In this document: positions 1-12,601 of the stretch, piece after piece | Layout: every line of letters begins with the position of its first letter | How positions within the stretch are numbered: position 1 is the stretch's first letter | From: Symsagittifera roscoffensis | Lineage: Eukaryota > Xenacoelomorpha > Acoela > Convolutidae | Assembly: GCF_963678635.1 (NCBI RefSeq) | Contig: NC_087063.1 | Span: forward strand, 60,024,759-60,088,758 | Direction of reading: 5' to 3' | DNA length: 64,000 bases | Notes under the pieces: generated by a model | Databases searched by the model: none | Seen by the model: the letters and a program-made list of their open reading frames with translations, nothing else | What the model was told of the DNA's origin: nothing | Position numbers and translations under genes: made by a program

Positions 1-2440
1 TTTGATTTTTGAAATGTTGGTTTAAAGTAGGGTGTTTTGTGAAATAATCAGTGTTTCGTTTTTCATTCCTTAATATTTTATTGATTGACAATTCTTCGTC
101 AAGAACTGTTGATTGACATATATCTAATAGTTGTAAAATACTATTTACTCTATACGCTATTTCCTTTGTGGGAGAAATTGTTGAGTTAGTTTCACAATAG
201 CCTAAAAGTCCTATAGGTAGGGTTGTTTTATATGGAAAAATGTTATATATGTGTAAAGAAATCATATCGGAGTTTGATTCTTTCATGTATTTGATAGATG
301 AAATTGATACTCGGAAAAATTTATGAATTGGTCTGAATTCAAGGTCAGACATAAAGAGATGTTGTTTATTTTGTTCTTTATCATATTGGTGAACTTGTTT
401 GATTGAGAAGTTATACCTATTTCTTGATAGTGGTTTCAGGTGTTACCGTTCCTGATTGTATATAGGGTAAAATTTAGAGAGAAATGGTGGTTGTGTGTTT
501 ATTCTTTGAAAAAATGTTAGAGCAGTGTTTTTCATTTTTGTGTATTTATCTTTCATATGAAACTTGCTATTTAAAAATTTCATCGTTGGTATATATTTAG
601 TAATAAATGATTTTCCAATACTATTATGTTTTATATCTGTGATGTGGAAAGTTTGTTTAAATGGTTTGCTCATGAGTTTGTTTTGTTCCATTGTTCGAAT
701 GGGAACTAGGAAAAGTTAGACTTTTCCATAATTCGTTAAGTTTGATTCTTGTGCAGTTGCTATTCTGCTTGTTGTTTTGAAGGGTATTAATTTTGGATGT
801 AGATTTCTTTTTCAATAAAGAGGGAATGTTGATGATATTTGATTCTGCTCCGGAATATATTAAAGAATCTATTTCAAGGTCTGGTGTTTGAAATTGTTTG
901 GATTTTGGACTTTATAAAAGAAGTGGGATCGTCCAGATTTTTTCTTTTTGTGACTGCGGTTCTTTAAGTTTGTTTTGATAAATGTTATTTGTGCTTGAGC
1001 ATTCTGTCGGTTTTTCTTCCCTTATTTCGTTGACTATTTTTTCTTTTTTTCTTCCTTTGTTTTGTTATTGGGTATAGGTTTTGTATACTAATTTAAAAGA
1101 AGTTTTGTTAGATCATGGTTTTGTTAGATTTGATCATGGTTTTGTTAGATTTGAAAATATATCGGTTGTTCGTATATAATAGGTTCGTAATCATTATCAA
1201 CGTGTATCAAGTTAATTGAAATTGTGTTTTCTGTGTCACTTTTGCTATCTGTGGACTCGCAATTGATGTGATTTAATTGTAATTCTGTGCTTTTGTTATT
1301 ATCAATACCAGGGGGTCTGGTTAAGTTCCTTCAGTTGTTTGTACCTGATTTATTTGTCTTTGATGTTTAGGTGTACTACTACTATAATTTTGTTGTGAAT
1401 TTTGATAACGTGTGTTATTCCTATGTGGTGACTGAGAGTTTCTTTGTCTATTGTTATAACTGGAATTTCTGTTCTGTAAATTATCACGCGATCTATTTTT
1501 ATAATTGTTATATTTTGATCTGTGATAGTTTGATCTGTTGTTAGAATAATCGCTTGATCTATTAATTTGATATCTAGGATTTCAATCATTTGAAATGTTT
1601 CCATTAAATCGTCGGAATAAATTCTATAACTATCGTATTAAGAGTTTCTAGAGTGATTATTTGAATAATTTCTATTTCAAGAAATTGAATGGGAAATGGC
1701 ATCAAACAAAAATTCAGGTTGGTTTGAATTTGATCTTCAATAGTTATTTTGATATTGACTATTTCGACTATGTGGTCGACTATATCTGTTTTGTGAAAAA
1801 CTTCGTGAATTTCTTTGGTATGGTGATCTTCCTCTATAATTCGTATTATAAGGTGATTGTTGTCTAGAGTAATTGGAGTTATTTGGAAATGGTTTTCCTG
1901 AGCTATTTTTACTATGAATGTTTTTTTTTGGGTAAATTTTGATTTTTTCCAAGTAACGATGAAATGATTTATTTGGTTTTCTATTTTTTTGTGGTTCATT
2001 TTGGTTATCTTGTTCTTTTGTCTGCATTCGGCAATGCTGTGTCCGTATCATTGGCAATATTTACATCATTTCTTGAATGATGATTTGCCTTTAAAATTTG
2101 GATTTTTCTCGTAAATGTTCAAAATTTTTTGATATTTCGGATAATTCTGTATCAGAGTCGTTGATATTGTTTATCTTTGAAGTAGTAGTTTGGATTTTGT
2201 TCACATATTGTATTGTTAGTTTTTCCGTTTTTTTATTCCATACTGATTTCTGCTTGCTCTAGTTTATCTACTGGTTTTCTAAAGTCTAAATCTGGTTCTC
2301 GGAATGAGGAAGGGTGTGATGCTCTCTTTTTTTGCTATTTTTCGCAGTTGAGGTGTTAGAGTCATCATTAGGATTTCTGTCATCTTTGTATTTTTATTAT
2401 CATGAGTATTGATTGAGTATGCTTTTCGGACTAGTTTGAT
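1..2440 (-). mobile_element. Internal part of degenerate LTR retroelement
   Basis: Read on the minus strand this continues the gag-like region to its right. The clearest landmark is a CCHC zinc knuckle at 2,024-2,065 (C-x2-C-x4-H-x4-C, read as CKYC then YGHSIAEC) that carries an in-frame TGA. It is followed by a basic Asn/Gln/Arg/Ser-rich stretch at 1,737-2,020 typical of nucleocapsid tails. Short open stretches at 443-691 and 1,350-1,604 may come from the protease/pol side, but I could not identify an active-site motif or the RT signature. Many stops and frame changes show that it is dead. The left end lies outside the window. Confidence 0.55.
2024..2065 (-). pseudogene. CCHC zinc knuckle of retroelement gag, with internal stop
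   Basis: The minus-strand codons give C-K-Y-C, one residue, a TGA stop at 2,048-2,050, then Y-G-H and S-I-A-E-C. Spacing C-x2-C-x4-H-x4-C is exactly that of a retroviral/retrotransposon nucleocapsid knuckle. The internal stop shows the reading frame is not functional as it stands. Confidence 0.65.
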
Positions 2441-2639
2441 TATTAACCAATGATAAATACTAGTTCAGATCTGGTTCCAAAAAGTCAAAATGTTTTTTGA
2501 GCTAAAATCGTTTTCTCTATTCCTTTTAACTATGAAAATGAGTATGCTTTTCGGACTAGCTTGCTTTTCGGACTAGTTTGCTTTTCCAAAAAGGCAAAAC
2601 GTTTTTTGAGCTAAAATCGTTTTCTCTATTCCTTTTAAC

Positions 2640-5258
2640 TATGAAAGTGAGTATGCTTTTCGGACTAGTTTGACTATTCTTACTGCAAGTTTTTTAATCG
2701 TTTCATTTGGTACTCTACGAATCTCATTGCATAAATTTCTTCGATTTTGCTTGTTTTTTTTCTGAACCAAACATTTTTGAGAATTTTTGTGTGAATCTTT
2801 TCCAATCTGATTTTTTTTCTTTAGGTAAAAATGGAAACCAATCTTGGGCTGCGCCGTCAAGTGTGGTTTGGGTTAAAGCTGTGCGTCGATGTAACTAATT
2901 TTGATGAAGTGGCGGGTTTTATGATTCAGGTCCTATATTTAAAATCAAATTTGCTGTGACTGCATTTAGGTAATCTTCTACAGAGTATTCAGATCTGTGC
3001 CTGTGAATACCATTAAAGGTTTATTTGATGATACTGATGATCCACCCATTAGGCATGGATTCATAGTCATTTGTAGTGATTCTGCGGCATGTGGCATTTG
3101 ATCAAAGTTTGTGAGTTTACTTTTTGTTATTTCATGTTTTTGCAAATAATATGGTAGGAGAATTTTGTTATGCATTTGAGTTGGTTGTGTGTTAACTGGG
3201 TTTTGTTGTTGAAAACTATTGTTGTAAGATGTTGGATTTTTTCTAGGTTGTTGTATTTGTTCGCTTCGGGTGTATGGTCCGAAAAGGTCTGGTGGGTCAA
3301 TACTAAAAGAACGAGGTCTTTGGCTTGAATAAAATCGCTAATGATTTTGATTATAGTATTCTTCATCATCTGATGGAAAACATTTTGGCGTATAAAAATG
3401 AGGTTGGTTTCTGGTATGGTATTTATTTGTATTATTGTTATTTTGTTGAAAAAATTGCTAATTTTCCTTTTGTTCTTGTGAAGCTCGTGGTTGATCTTGA
3501 AAGTTTACTGAGTTTGAAGTCGTTCGTGGTATGTTTTGACTTTGTGAAAAGAAGTGATTTTGAGTATTTGTTTTAGAAGGTTTTGTTGTTTTTGGTCCAT
3601 TTATATAGTTGTGATTATGTTCTGCAAAATTATTTCTATGTGATGTTTGTTGTTTGTATGATGGTTTTGTTACTGGTCGGAACGTTGGATAATCCATTTG
3701 CGAATACTTCTGTGCAACAGAGGGTTTTACTGTGGATTGTATGATTGTTTGTTGTAGCGTTGGGTTTTTTAGTTTTGGAGATTGCGTTGGGTTGAATAGG
3801 TGAAATGCTTCGTTGTACTTCTGTTGTTGTTTTTGTTTCAACAAATTGTTCGCTTACAAAATTTGATGGATTTTTGTATATCTTGTTGTGTAAGATTTCT
3901 TGTTCCATTTAAGTTGTCATTATTTATAAATGTAGAATTGAAAGTATTATTTCCTGTTCTTCCAAGGAAGAATGAATTATAATTTAAAGGTGTTGCGTCA
4001 ACTGTATGTGGGTATACTCTAACATAATCTTTGTTAAGAGAGATAGTGCTAATTGCCTGACTTGATATATCTGTTGGTATATTATTAAATGATTCATGAG
4101 ACCATTCACGGTTCCAAACATAACCTGATTGTTCTGCTAATACGGTTTCTGCATCTGTAATATGTGGTCTAAATTTTTTTCTTGCTTGTGCAATAAGATC
4201 AAAATTGTGATTGAAATAATGAATTATGAAACATGCTAAGTCTTTTTGTGAATCATGTCATACATGTTGTGTTATGTCTTTTTTTGTTTGATCTTCTCAG
4301 ATTGCATTTAAAAAATTTGAAAATATGTGTATTTCCTGTCGTACAATTGTATGTCGAGATGTTTGAATTGGTGAATCGCTTTGAGGTTCATTCAAATCTA
4401 ATATAGATAAATTGCTATAGATAAGTGTTACATCATTTGTGAATATTGAGTTTGCTTTTATTGAGTTTTGGTGTTGTATGCTTTTGATGTATTGTGTAAA
4501 AACCTTTTAAAATTCTTTATCTACGTCATCAGTTTGTTTGAGATATCTGTAATTAATTGCACTTGGTGATTTTATTTCTATTGTGTAGATTCCATATTGT
4601 GATGTGAGACTACATATACCTTTGAGATAGTGCTCAAGAAGTTGTCTTTTGATTTTTACATCGGGAAATTCTTTTGTGCACGGACTTTCTCCTTTTTCGA
4701 ATAAAATTGCGATTAGATATTGGAAAAACTGTACCTGTCCTCGAGCTTCAGTTAATGGAGATAATTAAAATGGAAGTACTGAATTTTCTGGGTTATCTTC
4801 ATTTCGAATCAATTTTTTGTTGAATGACTGTTAATTAATGTGCAATTTTCAATGTGTCCTTTTGGTTGATTTCAACTGTACAAACGTATTGGTTTGTTTG
4901 TGTAGCAATTTTTTATTCTACGTTTCCCTTTTCGTGATGCTGGTGACGTGGTTTCTGAGTCAGTGAAATATATTTGATAGTCAATTTGATGGTTTTTGTT
5001 TATTGAGTCTTTTAAATTGTGAAGTTCTTGTATTGCGGTTGTTTCTGATTCTGAGACTGCGTTTCTTCGTTTTACAATTTTTTTCCTAATAATTTGTTTT
5101 TGTTGGTTAATTATTTTTTTTCTTAGTGTTTGTCTTTTTGTTCTTAAAAATCCTACTGATTGTCTGTGTGGTGTGGTTACGAGGTCGTATTTGTCGTCGT
5201 TAATTAAACAATTGTGTATTAAGATTGTTTGTTTGTTTCCTAAATTGTCTCTTGACAT
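2640..5258 (-). pseudogene. Gag-like pseudogene, copy A
   Basis: Minus-strand remains of a gag polyprotein in several frames. In order from 5,258 downward: a basic Arg/Lys/Gln-rich segment (4,872-5,258), a moderately conserved segment up to about 4,500, a Gln/Asn/Thr/Ser-rich low-complexity linker (3,458-3,908), and a capsid-like segment (about 2,640-3,020) with the pattern MVFTGTD, then VEDYLNAVTANL, an Asp-Gly-Ala-Ala-Gln-Asn-Trp motif, and a Lys-rich helix to KLAVRIVKLVRKAYSL. That F-x-G-x-D ... W order is usual for Ty3/gypsy-like Gag. Frame shifts and stops interrupt every part. The element's zinc knuckle lies further left at 2,024-2,065. Confidence 0.6.
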
Positions 5259-5276
5259 AAGGTATAGGATGATGGG

Positions 5277-6297
5277 TGTAAAAACTGGATTAGTGATTCT
5301 AATATCTTAAACTGTTAGTTCTTACGATTTTTTGTGGTTAGCTTAACTTGGGTCGTTTTGTTGGGTTGGAGAGAAAAGCGTATATTGATTCCTGAGAATG
5401 ATTTGTACTTTCTCTTGACTTATTCTAAGCTAAGATAGACCTAGTAAACTTACTTAGGGGTTGTGATTTGTGATCAAGGTTTGGAGAACAGTAAATCGAT
5501 CCACAAGGCTCAGGTATAATTAGAACGCAAGTACGCAAGTAGTTCGTTAGATACTATTTTTTGACTTAATAAGTTTAAGTGTTTTAGCCTGGGTCATCTA
5601 ATAGAAGGCTCATCAAGTTAAGGATGAGTAACCGAAGTTCTTCACTTTTTATCTTAGTTAAAATGGTATGTTTTTTGAAAAATTTCTGTTAAATCTGGGT
5701 CTTTAGTAAGGGTTGGGTAGTGAATCGACGGTTGAGGTCGTTAGACACTAACTAAATTGGGAGGGGGAGAACAAAAACTGTTCTTTTGATCCAAGGATAG
5801 GCCTTCATGAACAGAGATTTAGATAATTAGAAATTTAAAACTAGTCTAATTTAATTTAAAGATCCAAGGAAAGCCTTGATGATCTGTTATTTTAAATGAT
5901 CTATTGATTCGTAGCGACATATCTACTAAGTTTTTGTCATATAACATTTTAAAAATGTTGTATTTGTCTAATTCTAATCTAAATTTTGTCTAAGTATAGG
6001 TTAGTAAAGGTCTGTTCGAGACTTGTGGTCGCACCAGATGAGTTTGTATGGTTTACTATACTCATAGAGTATTTTCAGATAAGGTACACCGTCTGCTCGT
6101 CACGCTATCATGTTTTCGGCCGGATGGATTCGTGCAACTTCTTAGTCTAATACCAATCTTAATCTTACTCTTATATCTCCTAGTCGCAATAGATCTACTA
6201 AACACCGGTTTACGCGAGTTAGTTCCAGAATGAGAACATTTGTATTCTAAGTTAAGTTTCAATTGTTCTGGTGTTGAAACTACAAGTAGTTTCAACA
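5277..6297 (-). repeat. Putative LTR, copy A
   Basis: A block of about 1,020 bp without coding potential, bounded on the plus strand by TGTA at 5,277 and CA at 6,296-6,297, matching the usual TG..CA ends. It is duplicated at 9,158-10,165. No standard tRNA primer binding site could be recognised beside it, so the LTR label rests on position, ends and duplication only. The right end forms a near-perfect 28-nt palindrome (6,271-6,298). Confidence 0.5.
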
Positions 6298-6584
6298 CTT
6301 ACAAATAAATGGGTTGTTAGTTTGATGGAGTATGATTGGTTAGTATTTAATATTTTATAGAGATAAAATATCATAATATTAACCAATGATAAATACTAGT
6401 TCAGATCTGGTTCCAAAAAGTCAAAATGTTTTTTGAGCTAAAATCGTTTTCTCTATTCCTTTTAACTATGAAAATGAGTATGCTTTTCGGACTAGTTTGC
6501 TTTTCGGACTAGTTTGCTTTTCCAAAAAGGCAAAATGTTTTTTGAGCTAAAATCGTTTTCTCTATTCCTTTTAACTATGAAAGT

Positions 6585-9150
6585 GAGTATGCTTTTCGGA
6601 CTAGTTTGACTATTCTTACTGCAAGTTTTTTAATCGTTTCATTTGGTACTCTACGAATCTCATTGCATAAATTTCTTCGATTTTGCTTGTTTTTTTTCTG
6701 AACCAAACATTTTTGAGAATTTCTGTGTGAATCTTTTCCAATCTGATTTTTTTTCTATAGGTAAAACTGGAAACCAATTTTGGGCTGCGCCGTCAAGTGT
6801 GGTTTGGGTTAAAGCTGTGCGTCGATGTAACTAATTTTGATGAAGTGGCGGGTTTTATGATTCAGGTCCTATATTTAAAATCAAATTTGCTGTGACTGCA
6901 TTTAGGTAATCTTCTACAGAGTATTCAGATCTGTGCCTGTGAATACCATTAAAGGTTTATTTGATGATACTGATGATCCATCCATTAGGCATGGATTCAT
7001 AGTCATTTGTAGTGATTCTGCGGCATGTGGCATTTGATGAAAGTTTGTGAGTTGACTTTTTGTTATTTCATGTTTTTGCAAATAATATGGTAGGAAAATT
7101 TTGTTATGCATTTGAGTTGGTTGGTATGATTGTGTGTTAACTGGGTTTTGTTGTTGAAAACTATTGTTGTAAGATGTTGGATTTTTTCTAGGTTGTCGTA
7201 TTTGTTCGCTTCGTGTGTATGGTCCCAAAAGGTCTGGTGGGTCAATACTAAAAGAACGAGGTCTTTGGCTTGAATAAAATCGCTAATGATTTTGATTATA
7301 GTATTCTTCATCATCTGATGGAAAACATTTTGGCGTATAAAAATGAGGTTGGTTTCTGGTATGGTATTTATTTGTATTATTGTTATTTTGTTGAAAAAAT
7401 TGCTAATTTTCACTTTGTTCTTGTGAAGCTCGTGGTTGATCTTGAAAATTTACTGAGTTTGAAGTCGTTCGTGGTATGTTTTGACTTTGTGAAAAGAAGT
7501 GATTTTGAGTATTTGTTTTAGAAGGTTTTGTTGTTTTTGGTCCATTTATATAGTTGTGATTATGTTCTGCAAAATTATTTCTATGTGATGTTTGTTGTTT
7601 GTATGATGGTTTTGTTACTGGTCGGAACGTTGGATAATCCATTTGCGAATACTTCTGTGCAACAGAGGGTTTTACTGTGGATTGTATGATTGTTTGTTGT
7701 AGCGTTGGGTTTTTTAGTTTTGGAGATTGCGTTGGGTTGAATAGGTGAAATGCTTCGTTGTACTTCTGTTGTTGTTTTTGTTTCAACAAAGTGTTCGCTT
7801 ACAAAATTTGATGGATTTTTGTATATCTTGTTGTGTAAGATTTCTTGTTCCATTTAAGTTGTCATTATTTATAAATGTAGAATTGAAAGTATTATTTCCT
7901 GTTCTTCCAAGGAAGAATGAATTATAGTTTAAAGGTGTTGCGTCAACTGTATGTGGGTATACTCTAACATAATCTTTGTTAATAGAGATAGTGCTAATTG
8001 CCTGACTTGATATATCTGTTGGTATATTATTAAATGATTCATGAGACCATTCACGGTTCCAAATATAACCTGATTGTTCTGCTAATACGGTTTCTGCATC
8101 TGTAATATGTGGTCTAAACTTTTTTCTTGCTTGTGCAATAAGATCAAAATTGTGATTGAAATAATGAATTATGAAACATGCTAAGTCTTTTTGTGAATAA
8201 TGTCATACATGTTGTGTTATGTCTTTTTTTGTTTGATCTTCTCAGATTGCATTTAAAAAATTTGAAAATATGTGTATTTCCTGTCGTACAATTGTATGTC
8301 GAGATGTTTGAATTGGTGAATCGCTTTGAGGTTCATTCAAATCTAATATAGATAAATTGCTATAGATAAGTGTTACATCATTTGTGAATATTGAGTTTGC
8401 TTTTTTTGAGTTTTGGTGTTGTATGCTTTTGATGTATTGTGTAAAAACCTTTTAAAATTCTTTATCTACGTCATCAGTTTGTTTGAGATATCTGTAATTA
8501 ATTGCACTTGGTGATTTTATTTCTATTGTGTAGATTCCATATTGTGATGTGAGACTACATATACCTTTGAGATAGTGCTCAAGAAGTTGTCTTTTGATTT
8601 TTACATCGGGAAATTCTCTTGTGCACGGACTTTCTCCTTTTTCGAATAAAATTGCGATTAGATATTGGAAAAACTGTACCTGTCCTCGAGCTTCAGTTAA
8701 TGGAGATAAATAAAATGGAAGTACTGAATTTTCTGGGTTATCTTCATTTCGAATCAATTTTTTGTTGTATGACTGTTAATTAATGTGCAATTTTCAATGT
8801 GTCTTTTTGGTTGATTTCAACTGTACAAACGTACTGGTTTGTTTGTGTAGCAATTTTTTATTCTACGTTTCCCTTTTCGTGATGCTGGTGACGTGGTTTC
8901 TGAGTCAGTGAAATATATTTGATAGTCAATTTGATGGTTTTTGTTTATTGAGTCTTTTAAATTGTGAAGTTCTTGTATTGCGGTTGTTTCTGATTCTGAG
9001 ACTGCGTTTCTTCGTTTTACAATTTTTTTCCTAATAATTTGTTTTTGTTGGTTAATTATTTTCTTTCTTAGTGTTTGTCTTTTTGTTCTTAAAAATCCTA
9101 CTGATTGTCTGTGTGGTGTGGTTACGAGGTCATAATTGTCGTCGTTAATT
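6585..9150 (-). pseudogene. Gag-like pseudogene, copy B
   Basis: Duplicate of the gag remains in copy A with the same segments: a fairly intact 101-codon stretch at 8,452-8,757, the Gln/Asn-rich linker at 7,403-7,853, and the capsid-like segment at about 6,585-7,228. The 101-codon stretch is open here but broken in copy A (for example AAATAAA at 8,709 against AATTAAA at the matching site), so the copies have decayed independently since duplication. No zinc knuckle follows; copy B is cut off and continues into the LTR of copy A. Confidence 0.6.
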
Positions 9151-9157
9151 AAACAAT

Positions 9158-10165
9158 TGTAAAAACTGGATTAGTGATTCTAATATCTTAAACTGTTAGT
9201 TCTTACGATTTTTTGTGGTTAGCTTAACTTGGGTCGTTTTGTTGGGTTGAAGAGAAAAGCGTATATTGATTCCTGAGAATGATTTGTACTTTCTCTTGAC
9301 TTATTCTAAGCTAAGATAGACCTACTAAACTTACTTAGGGGTTGTGATTTGTGATCAAGGTTTGGAGAACAGTAAATCGATCCACAAGGCTCAGGTATAA
9401 TTAGAACGCAAGTAAGCAAGTTGTTCGTTAGATACTATTTTTTGACTTAATAAGCTTAAGTGTTTTAGCCTGGGTCATCTAATAGAAGGGTCATCAAGTG
9501 AAGGATGAGTAACCGAAGTTCTTCACTGTTTATCTTAGTTAAAATGGTATGTTTTTTGAAAAATTTCTGTTAATTCTTGGTCTTTAGTAAGGGTTGGGTA
9601 GTGAATCGACGGTTGAGGTCGTTAGACACTAATTAAATTGGGAGGGGGAGAACAAAAACTGTTCTTTTGATCCAAGGATAGGCCTTCATGAACAGAAATG
9701 TAGATAACTAGAAATTTTAAAATAGTCTAATTTAATTTAAAGATCCAAGGAAAGCCTTGATGATCTGTTATTTTAAATGATCTATTGAGTCGTAGCGACA
9801 TATCTACTAAGTTTTTGTCATATAACTTTTTTAAAATGTTGTATTTGTCTAATTCTAATCTAATTTTTGTCTAAGTATAGGTTAGTAAAGGTCTGTTTGA
9901 GACTTTTGGTCGCACCAGATGAGTTATGTATGGTTTACTATACTCATAGAGTATTTTCAGATAAGGTACACCGTCTGAACGTCACGCTATCTTGTTTTCG
10001 GCCGGATGGATTCGTGCAACTTCTTTGTCTAATACCAATCTTAATCTTACTCTTTTATCTCCTAGTCGCAATAGATCTACTAAACACCGGTTTACGCGAG
10101 TTAGTTCCAGAATGAGAACATTTGTATTCTAAGTTAAGTTTCAATTGTTCTGGTGTTGAAACTAC
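9158..10165 (-). repeat. Putative LTR, copy B (truncated)
   Basis: Counterpart of 5,277-6,297. It starts with TGTAAAAACTGG and follows copy A closely until GTGTTGAAACTAC, then diverges, so the terminal CA is lost. In minus orientation this would be the 5' LTR of copy B. Confidence 0.5.
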
Positions 10166-10229
10166 TTGTTTCCCCAATTTTTTTCCCCAATTTTTTGCAA
10201 ACACTATTTTCAAAAACTTTTAATTATTT

Positions 10230-10700
10230 TTTTTTAAATTTAGTTCACTAGATTTTTCGAGGATTGAAAAAAGAATAATGGTTTATATTTGGTTAATTTG
10301 CGCTACCCTGCTATAAAAAGCAAACTCGTTTGATTTAATCACTCGAATTTAGACATAAATTCAGAAACGTCATCGCTTTTTCTTAACACTGGGAACTTTT
10401 TAAAGGTTATTTGAATCAGGATTTTGAATCAGGATTTATTTGAATCAGGATTTATTTGAAAGGTTATTTGAATAAGGTTATTTGAACTTTTTAAAGGTTA
10501 TTTGAAAAGATTATTTGAATCAGGACTGAAAGGGCTTTAATATGACTAATCAACTAAGTCCGATTATTATTTCTGGTACCTGATTTTGTGTGGAAAACAA
10601 AAAAAAAATTAAAAAAAAACACGCTCGAGTATTAAGTTCCTCCCCATTTTGAATATTTGGAACAATAACTTGCCAATGCAAAACCTAATTATCTTGTTTT
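10230..10700 (+). repeat. Dispersed repeat, copy 1, with short internal tandem repeats
   Basis: Shares a series of blocks in the same order with 14,570-14,930: TTTTAATC/TTTAATC-ACTCGAA, a run ending ACACTGGG, an Arg-free stretch with TTATTTGAATCA, GAGGGCTTTAAT-like text, and CGAGTATTAAGTT-CCTCCCCATTTT-GAATA-TTGGAACAA. Copy 1 has an expansion of a TTATTTGAATCAGGA-like unit at about 10,405-10,525 that copy 2 lacks. Confidence 0.6.
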
Positions 10701-11927
10701 GAGGAAAAAACTCTAGCAACATCGAAACGTTTCTGAAAATTCCCATTATTGAGTTTCTTTGATAATCTCTAATAGAAATAAAAGTTTCTGTTCAAAACTC
10801 TAAAAGTTTTGCAAAAGTTTGTTATTTTTTTTAATCACCCATATTTCCCTATAATCCAACAGTCGTTAATTGTAAATTTTTGTTTATTACGTAGCCAACT
10901 TCACAATACATTTTACACAAAATACTCAAAAACTATAATGAGTATTTTGTGCTGAGCGAAAACTATTTTTGTATGTTAATATAAGGTACGATAAACATGA
11001 CTCTATTAAGGTAAACAGTTTATGATGTTCAACCACTGAAAGTTTTGAAGTAGAAATTTCGAGCCATAAACAAAATATTTTGCATTCTTTTCATGTGTCT
11101 GTTTCATATTTTAACTTGAGTCGCAAACCTCTATATACAGCTATTCTACGAAAAGTTATTGCTCATTTAACTCGTGGGTCTTCTTCATTGAGAAAGCTTT
11201 TGTTTTACAAGATGAATGCAAAAAAGCTAAATATTTAAAAAAAGCTATTAGCTTAACGAGTTTTTCATTTATTAATTGAAAGCAGCTTACAGTGTTTCAC
11301 AGAGATCTGAAGTGGAGCTTCGTATCACTTGCGATAAAAAGAAAGCGTAGCATTGCAATCTACCAAAGAGAATGAAAAATGGAAAAAACTAAGTCGAAAA
11401 AAAATTGAAAAAATCAACAATGTTTTTTGAAATACGAAAAAATCAATCTCAAACAACCAACTGAGAAACACAGCCACTAACAGTACACAAACTTTCAGTA
11501 TTTGCCGAGCGTTCACTAAGCGGGCAACTTGTGATTAGACGCCGATTGTGTCGAAAAAGATAAATACCAAACAAATTGTTGTCCTGAAAAACTTTGAGCA
11601 AATAAAATGTTTTACCTTTTAAATTTTATACTAGCGGCCAACCTTACTTATCGAAAAAATGATTTATTAATTTTGATCTTTAAACCGATAAGAAGTAAGC
11701 TCACTAAACCGTCAAAACATGTGCAGAAATCATTAGAACCGAATAAAATCTCTTAGCGAAAACTACACAAAAAACGGAATTCACACCAGCCAGGGCGGGT
11801 AAATTTGCAAACTACAGGAGTTAATCAACGACACTTGAGACTAAAATCAAAACTGCTTAAAGAGCGAAAAAATCCGCGGTTTGGCCACTAAACCGACAAA
11901 ACATAAACGTCAGACACTAAAAAAAAA

Positions 11928-12006
11928 GGTCCGACCGGGACTCAAATCCCAGACCATAGGGTACGAAGGCAATTTTGTACCTCCATACCAATGAAGAGCG
12001 ACCTGG
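11928..12006 (-). other. tRNA-like relic or SINE head
   Basis: On the minus strand a tRNA-like A box (TCGCTCTTCATTGGTATGGA) and B box (GGGATTTGAGTCCC) lie at tRNA-like spacing and are followed directly by a run of nine T (plus 11,919-11,927), a Pol III terminator. The acceptor stem pairs over only about 4 bp and the anticodon region gives a GGTAC/GTACC stem with an oversized loop. It is therefore a decayed tRNA or a tRNA-derived repeat, not a working tRNA gene. Confidence 0.4.
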
Positions 12007-12601
12007 AAGTTGTGATAAAGCAGCATCAGTTTCCTAAAAGTTTGTCAGAAAATTGTTTACGGGGAAAAAATCTAGTTCCAAATTACACAAAACTTGCTTT
12101 TGCAACTATAAATAACGATTAAAATGTGCACTGAATCTCTTCAATCAATTTTGCGGTTTTGGTTGAACTGCAGGTTCTGATACTTCCACTTTGGTAACAA
12201 CTACTAAATAATTTTACGTACAAATAGCGTAAATTTTGAGCGGGAAAAATTTTGAACGTATTTATAATTTTTCATGGTTTTCCGATGCAATTTGACACAA
12301 TAGAATATTGGCATTCAGTAAGCAATAGTTGCACAACTTCAAACGTGCGTATGCTAATGGCTGATCTAGGATTCTCTCGAGAGAGGGGAAATCACAAAAA
12401 TTAGGAAAATATGTCAATCTTTTTGGCCGACCATAAGTGTTTTCGAGCTCTCTTAAAACCAAAAAAAAAGGCAAAAAAATTCTGTACTCAAAAAGCAGTT
12501 TATAGGTACGTTTATAGATGAGTTTTGAAGTTTGTTGACCTTTTTTTGGAGTTTGTTGACCTTGAATGGATGTCGTAAAATAGCATTGGAGGGTGACCCT
12601 T

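Larger units (their letters stand above)
2441..6297. repeat. Tandem duplication, copy A (LTR plus gag)
   Basis: About 3.8 kb that is repeated, nearly base for base, at 6,378-10,165. Both copies start at the shared ATTAACCAATGATAAATAC and include the same gag-like frames and the same LTR-like block. Differences are scattered substitutions and one indel of about 70 bp just left of the LTR (present at about 5,209-5,277, absent in copy B). The high identity indicates duplication after most of the element had decayed, since many stop codons are shared. Confidence 0.85.
6378..10165. repeat. Tandem duplication, copy B (LTR plus gag)
   Basis: Second copy of the 3.8-kb unit at 2,441-6,297, same orientation, separated by an 80-bp AT-rich linker (6,298-6,377). 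Its right end stops at GTGTTGAAACTAC; the last dozen or so bases of the LTR in copy A are missing and unrelated sequence begins. Confidence 0.85.

Noticed and set aside
1604-1999. A 131-codon Ile/His/Asn-rich minus-strand frame
   Set aside because: Out-of-frame shadow of the nucleocapsid-like basic tail at 1,737-2,020.
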